A stretch of 64,000 bases of DNA. Origin: Jaminaea rosea. Its lineage: Eukaryota > Basidiomycota > Exobasidiomycetes > Microstromatales. Of the stretch, positions 47,196-57,577 are shown one piece after another. A model generated the notes under the pieces. The model did not search any database. It was not told the DNA's origin and saw nothing but the letters and a program-made list of their open reading frames with translations. The position numbers and the translations under genes were made by a program. The stretch lies in the NCBI RefSeq assembly GCF_003144245.1, contig NW_020289978.1:682001-746000 (forward strand). The letters run 5' to 3'. Position 1 is the first letter of the stretch. Every line of letters begins with the position of its first letter.

Positions 47196-49074
47196 TTACA
47201 ACTCATCCTTGGCCCCACTCGCGCCATTTGCCTCCTCCACTGGCGGCCAGCACAAAGCAGGCGTCGTGACCTTGACCTCATAGATACACTTCTCCGCTTC
47301 AGCCACCTCCAATACCTCATTCTTTGCTCCGCACTCCCCATACACAATCGCACTCCTCTCAGGCCCGTTCCAGCAGCGCTGTCCACGATTGAACACCTGC
47401 CTGCCAAAGAACTGTGCATCCGTCTCCGGGCTCAGCCCTTCCTTGAGCGGCTCAAACTTATCGAAACGACCCAGAGAGACGTTACCACCATGTCCACGGT
47501 TGGCCTTCTGCGTTGCTTGGCCAAAGAAGCAGACCTCGTACGTGTACTCGCCCATGTCCTTTTCGATGCACACGTCCTTGAGAGCACGCCATTCGCTCTC
47601 CGGACCCCAGCGTGATGCGTCAACGCCGACATCCTCTTGCTTGTGAGCGAGATCGTTCTCTAGCTCGTTGAGGTGGTTCGAGGCGTCATTTAACTGGCGG
47701 CGAGCAGCTGTTACGCTGGCTGGCTCTGGCTCGTCCCCAGAGGGCGTACCGAGGCGGCGCTTCTTACGGTGAGCGAGGGCTGAGCGGGGGATGAGGTGCG
47801 TCTTGACGAGGAGAGAGAGAAGCTGGTCCAGGCTGCCATCGATGAGGGAAGTCAGAGGGTCGGGTAGGTACTCGCGGAGGCGGAACACTGAGAGAGGGCA
47901 GCGCGGAGGTCAGGAAGGCATCTCGTGTGGTCTTGCGCGCTCAGTACTCACAAATGTTGTCCTCGTCGGCACTCTCGTCGTCTGCGTCCCCGCCGGCAGT
48001 GAACATACTGTCGTCTAGCAAGTCGAGGGCCTCCTTGTTGGCCAAATCCTCGATTCGCCTCGTCGTCCATTCGCCCTGGTCCAGCAGGCCGTTGAGACGC
48101 ACATTCTCTCCGATTGGCGCCGCACTGCTGTCCTTGGTGTCACCGCCTTCTTCGGTAGCAGCCTCCTCCTCGTTGTCAGCAGGTCCACCACCGTCCCCTT
48201 TTCTCCAAGCGCGATAAGCCATGACGGCCCCTTTGACGGCCATGTCCTGATAATTTGGGTTGTACCCGGTAGACAGGTCGTCCAGCAAGCTGGCTAATTT
48301 GCGCAGCTCGTCTTTCAGCTCGTTCTCGCGGCTTTGCAGCACGCTCATCGCCTCCTGGTGCTCCTTGATAGTAGCATAGAGCGGGCTGGCTCTCTTCTGC
48401 TCCGCAACCGCCTGATCAACCTTCTCTGCTCTTTCGAGCTCTTGCCTCTTTCTCTCCTCCACCTCCTTTGCAACTTGGACCTCAATCTCCAGCCTAGCAA
48501 TCTCACTCTCGGCTTCAGCCATCTTCTTCTTGGTCTGAGCAATGTACCCCGCCCTGACCTTGGAGCCGGCACGGCGGATATTCTCTGCCTCTGCTAGTCG
48601 CTTGCGATGCTCTTTGCCTACCTTGGCGCAGATGTTCGGGCATGAGACCGAGGAGTCTGGATTTGTGGCTTCATCGCTGCCGTCGCAACATTCAGGATCG
48701 CAGATACCGTCGTTGACGCGGCTGCTAAGGATGTACGAGGGGATGTGGCCCGTGTTGGCACAGTAGAATCCGTGAGGGCGAGGGGAGGAGGAGGAGGCAT
48801 TGAGGTTGAGACCGGAGCAGGCAGGCGTGCCAGGCTCGTCAGAGCCGTCAGGGCAGTCACAATAGTCGTCGTTGATTGCTGAGAGTGGCAGGCCGGTGAG
48901 TGAGCCATCTAGGCATGACCAGGTATCTGAGCCAGCCTGACGAGCATAGAGGTGGGCGTGCGCTGGCTCTACGCCTCGGGGAAGCGATGAGGTTGCAGCT
49001 AGCGATGCCAGAGAGAAAATGGTCGCAACGAGTGCTACCAAGGGCGCTTGTATGCGTCTGGACGTACGAGCCAT
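47196..49074 (-). CDS. Glucosidase II beta subunit (ER)
   Basis: Regulatory subunit that holds glucosidase II in the ER and recognises mannose on glycoproteins during glucose trimming. Exons 49074-47952 and 47887-47196 give 604 aa. A signal peptide (MARTSRRIQAPLVALVATIF) is followed by two LDL-receptor-class-A-like calcium modules, DDYCDCPDGSDEPGTPAC and VNDGICDPECCDGSDE. A coiled coil follows (KKKMAEAESEIARLEIEVQV), then an acidic region, and a C-terminal MRH lectin domain (YEVCFFGQATQK, RGQRCWNGPERSA, YGECGAKNEV, PALC). The protein ends KDEL before the stop, so ER retention is well supported. Together with RFT1 in this window it belongs to the N-glycosylation pathway. Confidence 0.95.
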
Positions 49075-49303
49075 GGTGAAGAGGGAATGGCGGCGAGGGG
49101 AAGCGCGACAAAGAAGGGAAGAAAAGAAACGTCGAACAAGCCGCCTCAAGTCCAAGGCCAGCGCGATTTCGGTGCTCCGTGCGCAACTTTGACCTCGCAG
49201 CCACGCTTCCTTCAGTCGAAAAGAAGCCACGCAACTCTGCCCATCTCAATCTTCAGGATATATGCTGCGACGACGAACAAATACAATCGGCCTGCAGTCG
49301 CAT

Positions 49304-50971
49304 CTAGCCGTCCAGATTCCATCCCTCCAACATCCTTCTTACGACATCCTCCGCTTCCTTCTCCTTGGCCTCGCGATCTCCAGGCATGCCCCGTACCCGC
49401 TCTGCCTCGAGGCGCAGCTGGTGCAATGAGCCTTCGAAGTTGGCAGTGCCGCCGAAGGCTGCCGCTGCTAAGATCTCTTCGTCATCGTCGTCGTCCTCCA
49501 CATTCTCCGATGTGCTGAGCCTGTCCCTGGTAGGAGGTGTTACAAAGTCGTCAAAGTCGTCTTCAAAGTGTAGGGCTGAAGGGCGAGCTGCTGCCGTCCC
49601 TAGGCCGTCCTCCTCTTCTTCCACATTTGCCCCATCTCTGGCTCGACCCCATGTAGCGTCTTCGCTCTCCAGGAACTCCTCAAGCCGCCTCAAAGCCTCC
49701 TCTTGCTTGGCACGGCGCACCTCTTCGCTCTCAGGCGCCGTTGATGCCTCGCCAGCGCCGTTGGACTCTCCCGGCGGACGTTGTTGCTCCAAGTCATTGA
49801 TCTGCGCCAAGAACTTGCGGGCGAGTTCCTCGTCCTCTACAGTTGGCTGAACATCCAGAAGATCGATGGGAGCGCTCGAGTCGGGACGTCCTGTCGCTGA
49901 AGACGACGAATGTCCGGCGGCCGCCCCCATGAGAGGGTCACGATCCGCTGAAAGGAGACCGTTGAGAGCTGTTGATGAGGTGGATGAGGCAGTCTGCGAG
50001 GAAAGCTCTGGTGGGAGGTCCAGGTCGAGTCGACGAAGTGCCTCGTCTATGTCTGCATCTTGGTCGCCTCTTTGTGTGACCGACCGAGCCAGAGCTGCTG
50101 AAGCTGTCCCACCCAGCTCTCTTGATGAGGACGGCCCCTTCCTCTGCAGGCCAGGCCACATGTGAGCTTCAAGAGCTTCTCGCACCCGCTTGAGGCCTTG
50201 TGCCTCGTTCTCGCCCTCTTCGTTGCCGTCATCGCCCTCCGACCCAGCATCGTCTTCCTCTCCGTCCTCACCGACGCCAAGGTCCCTCGCCAGGTCGATG
50301 CATTCCCAGCCATTCTCCGCATAGAGGTCACGCAATTGCTCCTCTTCATCAGACTTTGAGCCGTTGCCCTGCACACCGTGGTCAGCCTGCTGCATGACCT
50401 TTGGCAGGCAGACGACGACACTTGCGCCCAGCTCGAAGCCCATAGGCATACTAGCTTCTTCTTCGTCGTCCTGCTGTGTCTCGTCCTGCTGACTCGTCGC
50501 TTCCTGCAACTGGGCGAGGACCTTGCCATGGGCCGTCACCGAGTGTCTTCCAGGCATGACAAGGACGACAGCTGGTACGCCATCGAGCTCCTGACGTAGT
50601 CTGTCTACGCTGGCCGACGCCTCATCGTCGTTGCGGCTGTCCGCCATCGCCCGTCTTCGTATCCGGCGCGGCTCGCCGAGATCGAGAGCAACGAGTCGAA
50701 AGTGGACCTCTGCTGTATAGTAACGGTTGTCGATAGTCCACCTGAGCTGTCTAGCATCCTCCGCATCCGCTGATGCCGCGTCATTGACGCCGGCCTCCTC
50801 CTCCTCATCGTCGTTGCCTGCAGTGATGGATCGCACAAGATGCTCAAGGGACGGGAGAGGCACCTCCTTTGCGAAGGGTGAGAGGACTAGAATCCGAGAT
50901 GATGATGATGATGACGAGGGCATTGACGAAGCGCAAGAGGTACCGCTCTGCCCCTCTTGCATATCAGTCAT
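49304..50971 (-). CDS. Alpha/gamma-adaptin-binding protein p34 (AAGAB/Irc6)-like
   Basis: Single-exon 555-aa protein. The N-terminus has the small-GTPase-like start SRILVLSPFAKEVPLPSLEH and TIDNRYYTAEVHFRLVALDL, then VPAVVLVMPGR, and ENGWECIDLARDLGVG, which matches the p34/AAGAB and yeast Irc6 pattern. Such proteins chaperone clathrin adaptor (AP-1/AP-2) assembly. The C-terminal part is acidic with a short helical motif (EEVRRAKQEEALRRLEEFLE) and ends in VVRRMLEGWNLDG, similar to the helical end of AAGAB. Large Glu/Asp/Ser insertions make it longer than animal p34 (315 aa). The family call rests on two or three short blocks, so it is moderate. Confidence 0.72.
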   Translation of the reverse strand: MTDMQEGQSGTSCASSMPSSSSSSSRILVLSPFAKEVPLPSLEHLVRSITAGNDDEEEEAGVNDAASADAEDARQLRWTIDNRYYTAEVHFRLVALDLGEPRRIRRRAMADSRNDDEASASVDRLRQELDGVPAVVLVMPGRHSVTAHGKVLAQLQEATSQQDETQQDDEEEASMPMGFELGASVVVCLPKVMQQADHGVQGNGSKSDEEEQLRDLYAENGWECIDLARDLGVGEDGEEDDAGSEGDDGNEEGENEAQGLKRVREALEAHMWPGLQRKGPSSSRELGGTASAALARSVTQRGDQDADIDEALRRLDLDLPPELSSQTASSTSSTALNGLLSADRDPLMGAAAGHSSSSATGRPDSSAPIDLLDVQPTVEDEELARKFLAQINDLEQQRPPGESNGAGEASTAPESEEVRRAKQEEALRRLEEFLESEDATWGRARDGANVEEEEDGLGTAAARPSALHFEDDFDDFVTPPTRDRLSTSENVEDDDDDEEILAAAAFGGTANFEGSLHQLRLEAERVRGMPGDREAKEKEAEDVVRRMLEGWNLDG

Positions 50972-51135
50972 GAGTAAGGTGCGGATGGTGGGAAAGGAAA
51001 CACGAGAGTGGAGAGAAGTCGACCTCGTTCCGTCGATGCGCCAGTCCGCCTTCGCATCTCACACCTCTCGCTCGATCCACTCGCTCAAATCAAATCCATT
51101 ATCGCGCCTCAAACGACAAAAGAAGGACCGGTCGA

Positions 51136-53726
51136 CTACGCTGTATCAGCATCTAGCAACCTCCTTCCAACGCTCAAATGTCTGCTCGTATTCCTCCTAT
51201 GCGCCGAATTGCCCTCCTTCTCCTTCGACTCTGACGCAGCAGCAGCGTCGCCCTGGCCCCCGCCTGCGTCGAAGAAGCCGTATCCACTGCCACCATGCTG
51301 ACCAGGCGTGTACCCCTCGTCGTAGTCATCTGAGTACCCATTACTGCCCATCGCCGAGGCCTTCTGCGCTGAACCCCCACCAGTGAGGCGGCGATTCCCG
51401 ACAGGCAGACCTGTACGCACGTCGCATTCGACGCCAGAGTGGTCGATGTACGTCTCCTGGGTTCGACGGTTTGCCGCATTGTACGAATCTTGGATCATCG
51501 TGGCCGCATCATCAAGGTATTGCTCTAGGGCAGCCAGCCAGCGACCTGTTTGAAGGTGCTTGCTGGATGCGCATACCGAGATGGCATCGTCTTTGATGAT
51601 GTAGCCCTGTCAACGTCAAGGGGACGCGAGGTCAGCATCTCGATATTCACTCTCCTCGTGCTCGACGTTGCGTATACTCACAATACCAAATCCATCGGGC
51701 GCCACAGGACCGAAGCCAAAGAGCCTCAACGCCGGGTTGCCACAATTGGACGTCGACAAGATCGTGTGGTTGAGCGTGCTGAACCCACCATCGGTAAAAA
51801 ACTCTGGCATCTCCTTCCTCTTGCCCTTGGCCACATCCTCTTTTGCCAGCGAGTACATCGCATACAGATGACGATCGTGGCCCTGTCCCATGGCACACTG
51901 CTTCGAAAGTTTCGCATGCCCCTCGCAGGCCTTGCGCAACTTGTCCAGCTTCGCCTCGCGCTGCTCTGCGCCCGTACGACGGTCCTGTAGGGACTGGACG
52001 TAGTCGCTCATGTAGGGTTGGCAGGTACGGATCGCCTCGGTACGGCCGTGTTGGAAGGCTTTGGTCATAGCGGGCTCGTAGGTTGTGACGTTGCGCCCAT
52101 AGAGGGAGTAGTGTGCCGCTTGGAAACTGGCTTGAACGAAGGCATCGGGCGAAAAGCGATGTCGGGTGATGAAGTTCTTACCGTACTTGGTGTACTCGAG
52201 CACTTGGCATTCATTCTGGCAGATGAGGTCGCTCAAGCGCGTCTCGCCGTATTTGATCGCAGCGGCGATGCTGGGAGTGAGCTCCCACTCCAGCCGCTTG
52301 GGCGCAGTGACCAGCTCCACCTCCTGTATCTTCTCGTGATCGACCTCTCCACCCTGAGCCTTCTTCCCCGCTGTGCCCCTCGCGTATGGACTGGTCACAG
52401 CCTGGAACAGACTTTTGGTCCTATTGTTGATTGACTTGGCGAAGCGCAAAATCAACTCAGCGTACACGTCACCGGCAAAGCGCAGCACCGTATGACCATC
52501 GACGCCTGTATGCTCAAAATTGATGCCCGCTGCCCCGTTTGCGCAGATGATCAATTGGAGCTTGTCGTACCAGCGGTTCGTGCAGGTACCTTGTTGAATG
52601 CCATTCTTGAGGGAGTAGGTGCCGCAGAGCATATTATTGCAGAGCTCCGAGGGAGAGTCGGGCTCGCTGTCGTCCATGCAAACCACGAAGAGGGCAGTGT
52701 CGGCGACATCGAGGCACTTGGCATTATGCTTGTTGCCCCTCAGCGTGTCACGGTGAGCAGACCAGATCTTGCGTTGCTCGGTTGTGAGGATGCCGATAGA
52801 TCCAGCGGCAACGTCTTGCGGATCCTGCAGGAGCGAGAAGTCGAGGTTAGCTTGCTGCGCCGGATGGGCAGTCACTGGCTGTTCAGTCGCGCCTCACAAT
52901 CTTGTCTGCGTCTCGCACGATGGCCTGAAGGTTACCCAACAGCGCCCTCTCAGTGAGAAGAGGCCTATGCTGCTCGTCGAGGACGTCAAACCAGTAGAGC
53001 TGACCCCGTCGCATGACGATGATGTGACGCGAGTCGGGCGTGCTGTCCATCCTGCAGCCATTCGCCGTAGGAATGCGCGCTGTGCCGAATAGTCGAGTAT
53101 ATCTAGACAAAGAGGTGGCGTATGTGCGTCGATGAGCTCGCTATCAGATCAGGCTCGTCTTCCATAGCTACTCACTGGTACATATCCAGCGGCGTGCCCC
53201 TCACTGCATCCGGTTCTAGCGTCCCCGTACGCAGATCGTGGATGAAAGCCAGCGACGCCAGAATGAGCGAGGTGCTTCGCATCAGCTGACTGCCGCGGGA
53301 AGGCGTTGGGTCATCCTCCAAAATGAAGAATGGATTCAAGTTGAGGACCACACTCTCGCTAGCCTGCAGATAGCTATCATCCCAGAACTCCTCAATGTAG
53401 CTGATGCGGGAGGAAGCGTACTCCTCCAAGTGCTTCTGCAGCTCCTGCCCCTCGCCAGAAACAAAGCGCTCCACTACCTGCTTAGTCTGGTCGTGCTCCT
53501 CGGTAGATTGCAGCGCCTCCAGACTGCTCAGGTAGCGCTTGGCTGTGTCTTCGAGTTTTGGGATGGGTAGCTTGGGCAGCTCTGACTGTCGACTGAAGGT
53601 CTTGCCTGCGCCGAGGCCGGCTGTGCTGCCGTCGACTTGACCTGACTTGGCCAGAGCGACGCTTTGGGCATTCTCGATGACTGGCGGCGGTGACGTTGAG
53701 CCAGGGTTGGTGGCGACAGGTGCCAT
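51136..53726 (-). CDS. Carnitine O-acetyltransferase (YAT1/YAT2-like)
   Basis: Transfers acetyl groups between CoA and carnitine for shuttling acetyl units between compartments. Exons 53726-53176, 53102-52898, 52854-51682 and 51606-51136 give 799 aa. Blocks in order are LPKLPIPKLEDTAKRYL, FWDDSYLQ, NPFFIL, QYTRLFGTARIPTANGC, VMRRGQLYWFDVLDE, GILTTEQRKIWSAHRD, CTNRWYDKLQLIICANG, the catalytic-His loop GINFEHTGVDGHTVLR, and QASFQAAHYSLYGRNVTTYE. The HTGVDGH form is that of the Yat1/Yat2 branch rather than peroxisomal/mitochondrial Cat2. Consistent with this, no clear presequence or PTS1 is seen (C-terminus LLDADTA). Intron 2 is only 43 nt. The last 60 residues are Gly/Ser-rich and probably disordered. 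Confidence 0.91.
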
Positions 53727-54591
53727 CGTGTCAAAGTAATGTGTCAAGCGACGAGGAGAAGTGAGCTCTCGATGGCGAGGCCTGCTTTGCTTTATGGGAC
53801 GGATGACCCTCGCAGCGACTGGAGTGAACGGACGAAGGCGGGAATGCGGGGAAGAGCCACTCGACCAGAGCCAAGCCTCATTCATCCCAATGAGCCGAGT
53901 TGATGCAGCTCAGCTCCACTCGCAGCTCCACTCGCAGCTCCACTCGCATTGCCAATTGCCTGGGTCGCCGACAATTCAAGAAGCGTTCGCGACCTGCAGG
54001 CTGGAGCGGAAATCGAGGAAGCAGCGGGGCGAGCGAGCAAGCAAGTGGCCGTGCGTCTCTCTGTCCAGATCATCACATCACAGACGGCGTATAGAGCACA
54101 ACGCACAATGAGGCATATTCAGCAGCTCGACCATTGGGCAGATCGCGGCGAATACGGAGATGGAGCATCATCACTCGATACCTCTCGTCTGGATGATCCG
54201 GCGTAGTCGACTTGCTGATCTGCGACAGCGCAAGCCGAGACGATCACGAACAAAACCCGCAATCGCGACGACTCAAGAAGTAGGCCTATCTCGAGTCATT
54301 CCAGCAATCCTCGATAGTCTAAGAGCGCAATGACATACTCTCACATTTTCAACCTTTCCAGCCTTCAACTCTGCCTTGGGCTGGGGCAACGAGCTTTTCT
54401 GACCCTCTTCGCCGCCGTCGGGCGTCCCCAGTCGGCCATTCTCTGCGGATCCTCTGAGAAGATCCCTCCGGTCAAATGGCACTGCTTCAGCATAGCATTA
54501 GCTCACTCAAGCACGCTCACCGCAGTCGTATTCCTGATCTGATCGTTCTGTCACTTGTCGCCCCACTTCACTGTCCAAGCTACTTTCGCCG
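53727..54591. other. Intergenic region upstream of the secreted-protein array
   Basis: 865 bp between YAT and the first small secreted-protein gene. Holds a 12-bp tandem repeat at 53911-53946. A 70-codon frame at 54330 begins with ATG but shows no family similarity and no splice partner. Otherwise nothing recognised. Confidence 0.5.
53911..53946. repeat. 12-bp direct repeat, three copies
   Basis: Three perfect tandem copies of CAGCTCCACTCG in the region between YAT and the secreted-protein array. It could be a minisatellite or a cluster of binding sites in the YAT promoter, 185 bp upstream of that start. Confidence 0.88.
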
Positions 54592-55178
54592 ATGCGATTC
54601 TCCTACCTTACCACGGCCGTCCTTGCGCTCCTCTTGGCGCCCAGGGCTAGGGCTCACTACGTTCAGCTTATCAATGACTGCCCCAATCTCATCATCTCAG
54701 GCGACATCGCTGACATCAGGGGGAGGGGACGCAGCGACAGGCTCAGGCTCGGGCGCACCCACACAGACGGGGACACCGACATTCGTCTAGAAACTGGCTT
54801 TGGGTGAGGCGCATTTTGACTCCACTTGCTGTCTTCTCCGCTTTCCTCACAAAGCCCGCTCGTCCCAGTACCGTCACCGTCAAGCTTTCAACTGAGATCA
54901 CAAACATCACCACCCTGCTCGACCCGAGTGCGCTGCTTGAGGCCCGCATGATCCTCCGTGGCGCTGACTCACTTGCCATCACCATCCGCGCAGCTCTGAG
55001 GACTGTCCCCAAGAGCGTCTCGTTCTGCGGTCAGATAGGTCTGGACAAGACACTCGAGGCTCCGAGCGAGCTCAAGTGTTCTTGGTCGAACAGGATCGGC
55101 TGTATCAATTCCATGGCCATACTCAACGGGCTGGGCTACCGGGCTAATGCGTTTGCAAGATTGAAGGTCGAGTGCTGA
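54592..55178 (+). CDS. Small secreted protein, tandem family member A
   Basis: First of four paralogues. Exons 54592-54803, 54869-54927 and 54994-55178 encode 151 aa. The signal peptide is MRFSYLTTAVLALLLAPRARA, after which the mature protein would begin HYVQLINDCPNL. Then come RTHTDGDT and TGFG at the end of exon 1, LLDP at the end of exon 2, and SVSFCGQIGLDK and NAFARLKVEC in exon 3. Five cysteines remain in the mature part. The intron phases (2 then 1) and the 59-nt middle exon equal those of members B to D, which supports the model. It is the most diverged copy, with Ile-Arg where the others have Asp-x-Trp (ADIRGRGRS), and it lacks the late Gly-His. No known domain recognised. The intron-2 donor is GTGCGC, weaker than in its sisters. 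Confidence 0.75.
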
Positions 55179-55572
55179 AAGCAACCTGAAGGGCAACTGG
55201 GGGCTCGCTCGTCAAGCAGGAAGCATCAGGCAGTGACGGCCAGGGCAGCAAAATACGCCTGAATGTGTCATATCATCAAAGCTAGAATGCAGTGCCACTT
55301 ACGTGCATGTGGTCAGAACCTCCTTGACGCTGGCTGCGATCTTTGCGAAGTGGGGCGCCTCTGCCTGTATGCTGCCGCAGGTTGAACATACATGGGCATT
55401 GCTACATCTTACGGATCGCCATTTAAGCCTCCATCGCGCAGTGCGCCGCTTGCCCTGCGGCTATTCAGCCTGGGTCACGGGGCTTGCGTGCTCCTCCTCG
55501 CCTAGGAAGGAAGACCGAGGCGTTGACATGGTTCTTCCCCTCCCGAACTGTCATCGCAACAACAACTTCATA
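55179..55572. other. Spacer between secreted-protein genes A and B
   Basis: 394 bp with no recognised gene; presumably terminator of A and promoter of B. The B frame is open well upstream of its ATG, but that part shows no family similarity. Confidence 0.5.
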
Positions 55573-56152
55573 ATGTTGCTGCTTGCCCTGAGCAAGGTTC
55601 TTGCCGTCGCGTCTCTTTGGATCACCGCCGCGATGGCGCACTACATCACCCTGACAAATACCTGCCCCCAGTTGCACTCTCATGGTGTCATCGGTGACGC
55701 CGACTGGCATGGACTCTTCAAGCCCATCAATCCTCAGATTGGGCGGGTCGACACCGTCAACGACACCACCTGTTATCTGAACACTGGGTTTGGGTGAGTC
55801 ATTACTACGCCTGACTGATCGAAGCCTCGCTCACTGGAAAGCGCATCCTCCGCAGACTCGTCACCACCAATATCTTTCACGATGCTTCAGACATCACGGT
55901 CAGTCTCAACCCCAGTGAGTGTCCCGTCGACCATTCAACTGCGCACATTGACGCATAAGCCACCCCCTAGATCTCACCGGTGTGCCCCCCAACGCCGTCT
56001 TCTTTGGCGAGCTGGGTATCGACGTTGATCAAACGGACTCGCATGATACGATTCGGTGCAGCAGCAAGGACAGAGGCATCTGCAACGGCGACGTTGGCAT
56101 TCCCAATCGCGGGGGACATCCTGCTTTCGCCAAGCTCACCATAACTTGCTGA
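55573..56152 (+). CDS. Small secreted protein, tandem family member B
   Basis: Second paralogue: exons 55573-55793, 55856-55914 and 55971-56152, 153 aa. The signal peptide MLLLALSKVLAVASLWITAAMA is followed by HYITLTNTCPQL, then GDADWHGLFKP, GRVDTVNDTT, and TGFG at the exon-1 end. Exon 2 ends LNP. Exon 3 has LTGVPPNAVFFGELGIDVD, TIRCSS, GICNGDVGIPNRGGHPAF and ends AKLTITC. Exons 1, 2 and 3 have exactly the lengths of member C (221, 59, 182 nt), pointing to fairly recent duplication. Five cysteines lie in the mature part, of which four align with C. The start was chosen because it opens the signal peptide; the frame is open upstream. Confidence 0.78.
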
Positions 56153-56637
56153 GCAGGACAGAGATCCAACCTTGTCATCTGGCGAAGAAAGACCGGCAGT
56201 GGGCCTACGTGCGGGCGTCGACGCTCGTGTTGAGCCTCGGCTCAGTGAAGATCCCTTGATCGCTACAACCCTACGACCCTTGATCTTTTGTCCGTACTCG
56301 AAGCTCTCAGCCCCCAATTTACGGACATTGTCTTCTTCACATCCGTCTCTCTCTCATGCTCTCACTCTACAATGGTCTGACCTGCCTGCGCCCCTTTCTT
56401 CTGTGGTTGAAAAACGTCTGACACTTCTGTTTGCGCACCTCCTAGGAGCGCTGCGAACGTGTGGGCAGGTCACTCATCATTCCTCCAGTGTTGCTGGGCA
56501 CAACGGCTGCCCACTGGGGTCAGAGGGCGTCCACGCCCTGCCGGCCCCTCCTCCGATCGCTCATTCCCTCAGCCTGGACAGATATCTGTTGCACACCTAT
56601 CCCTGTTCTCTGCTCCTTCGCATCCACCAGTACCCCG
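56153..56637. other. Spacer between secreted-protein genes B and C
   Basis: 485 bp with short open frames but no recognised product. CT-rich leader-like sequence precedes gene C. Confidence 0.5.
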
Positions 56638-57221
56638 ATGATCATGCTCTTGTACCTCAGCAAAGTACTAGCCATAGCCTCTCTGTGCTTGATATCGAGG
56701 GCGCATTATGTCATCCTCACGAACACTTGCCCCCAATTGCAACCCAACGGCACTGTAGCGGACGCAACTTGGAGGGGACGCACCAAGCCCTTCGATACTA
56801 GCATCGGGAGGATGGACACCGGTGGAGACACTTCCATTCTGGTCCACACAGGGTTCGGGTGAGCAAGCATGTAGGACTCGTCAAGCCAGCGCTGAAAATG
56901 TGACATGCTCCTGCCGCAGCAACGTGACTGCAAAACTGTTGAGCGACGCCTCCAGCATTAGCACCGACTTGGACCCGAGTGAGCCGAATGACATCCTCTA
57001 TCTCTTCGTTGCAACTGACTCCGATGCTTTACGCGACAGAGAGGAGAGATGTCCCTTCCAAGGCTGTCTTCTACGGCGAAATAGGCTTCGCGGTCAACCA
57101 CAGCGACTTCAATGATACGATACGCTGTAGTTCCAGCGACGGCGACTGCAAGGGCTCTGTGAGCATCCCGAACCGGGGTCACTATGTAGCCTTTGCTCGC
57201 CTGCACTTTTCTTGTGCTTGA
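56638..57221 (+). CDS. Small secreted protein, tandem family member C
   Basis: Third paralogue: exons 56638-56858, 56920-56978 and 57040-57221, 153 aa. The signal peptide MIMLLYLSKVLAIASLCLIS ends at ...RA before HYVILTNTCPQL. Then come ADATWRGRTKPFDTSIG, RMDTGGDTS, TGFG (exon-1 end), LDP (exon-2 end), SKAVFYGEIGFAVNHSD, TIRCSSSDGDCKGSVSIP, and NRGHYVAFARLHFSCA at the C-terminus. Only four mature cysteines occur, so these four are the likely family core (NTCP, IRCSS, DCK, FSC), enough for two disulfides. It is closest to B. A second ATG two codons in could also be used. Confidence 0.78.
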
Positions 57222-57577
57222 ATTTGTGATGATGGAAATCATCGCTGGCGGTAACGCAAACGGATCCAAGGACACTCGCTCACCACGTGCGCCTCATGTT
57301 CGGCTCCCAATCTCGCTCTTTCCCTTGCTCGCGCTACACGTTGATGCTCGCAATCTCGATCCTCTACAAGTAGATTTGCTTGGGGCCGTCGGATCCAGCA
57401 CTGACGCCCCTGCCGCCACTGCTGATGTCTAGCCGCAGGGCTGAGGGCCTGACAGTATATCGTGCCGCTCCCGCCTCATCGTCAGTCCGCATCGCTTGCC
57501 CTCATCGTTGCCCTCGACTTTGCTGGAACCCGAACAAAATGTATCTTGCTTCTTGACCACCAACTTCGATCCCCAAC
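57222..57577. other. Spacer between secreted-protein genes C and D
   Basis: 356 bp; no recognised gene. The D start lies in a CCCCAACATGATG context. Confidence 0.5.

Noticed and set aside
54330-54542. Small 70-codon plus-strand frame before the secreted-protein array
   Set aside because: Has an ATG and hydrophobic parts but does not match the HY...C family and has no supporting splice sites or similarity. Kept as intergenic.
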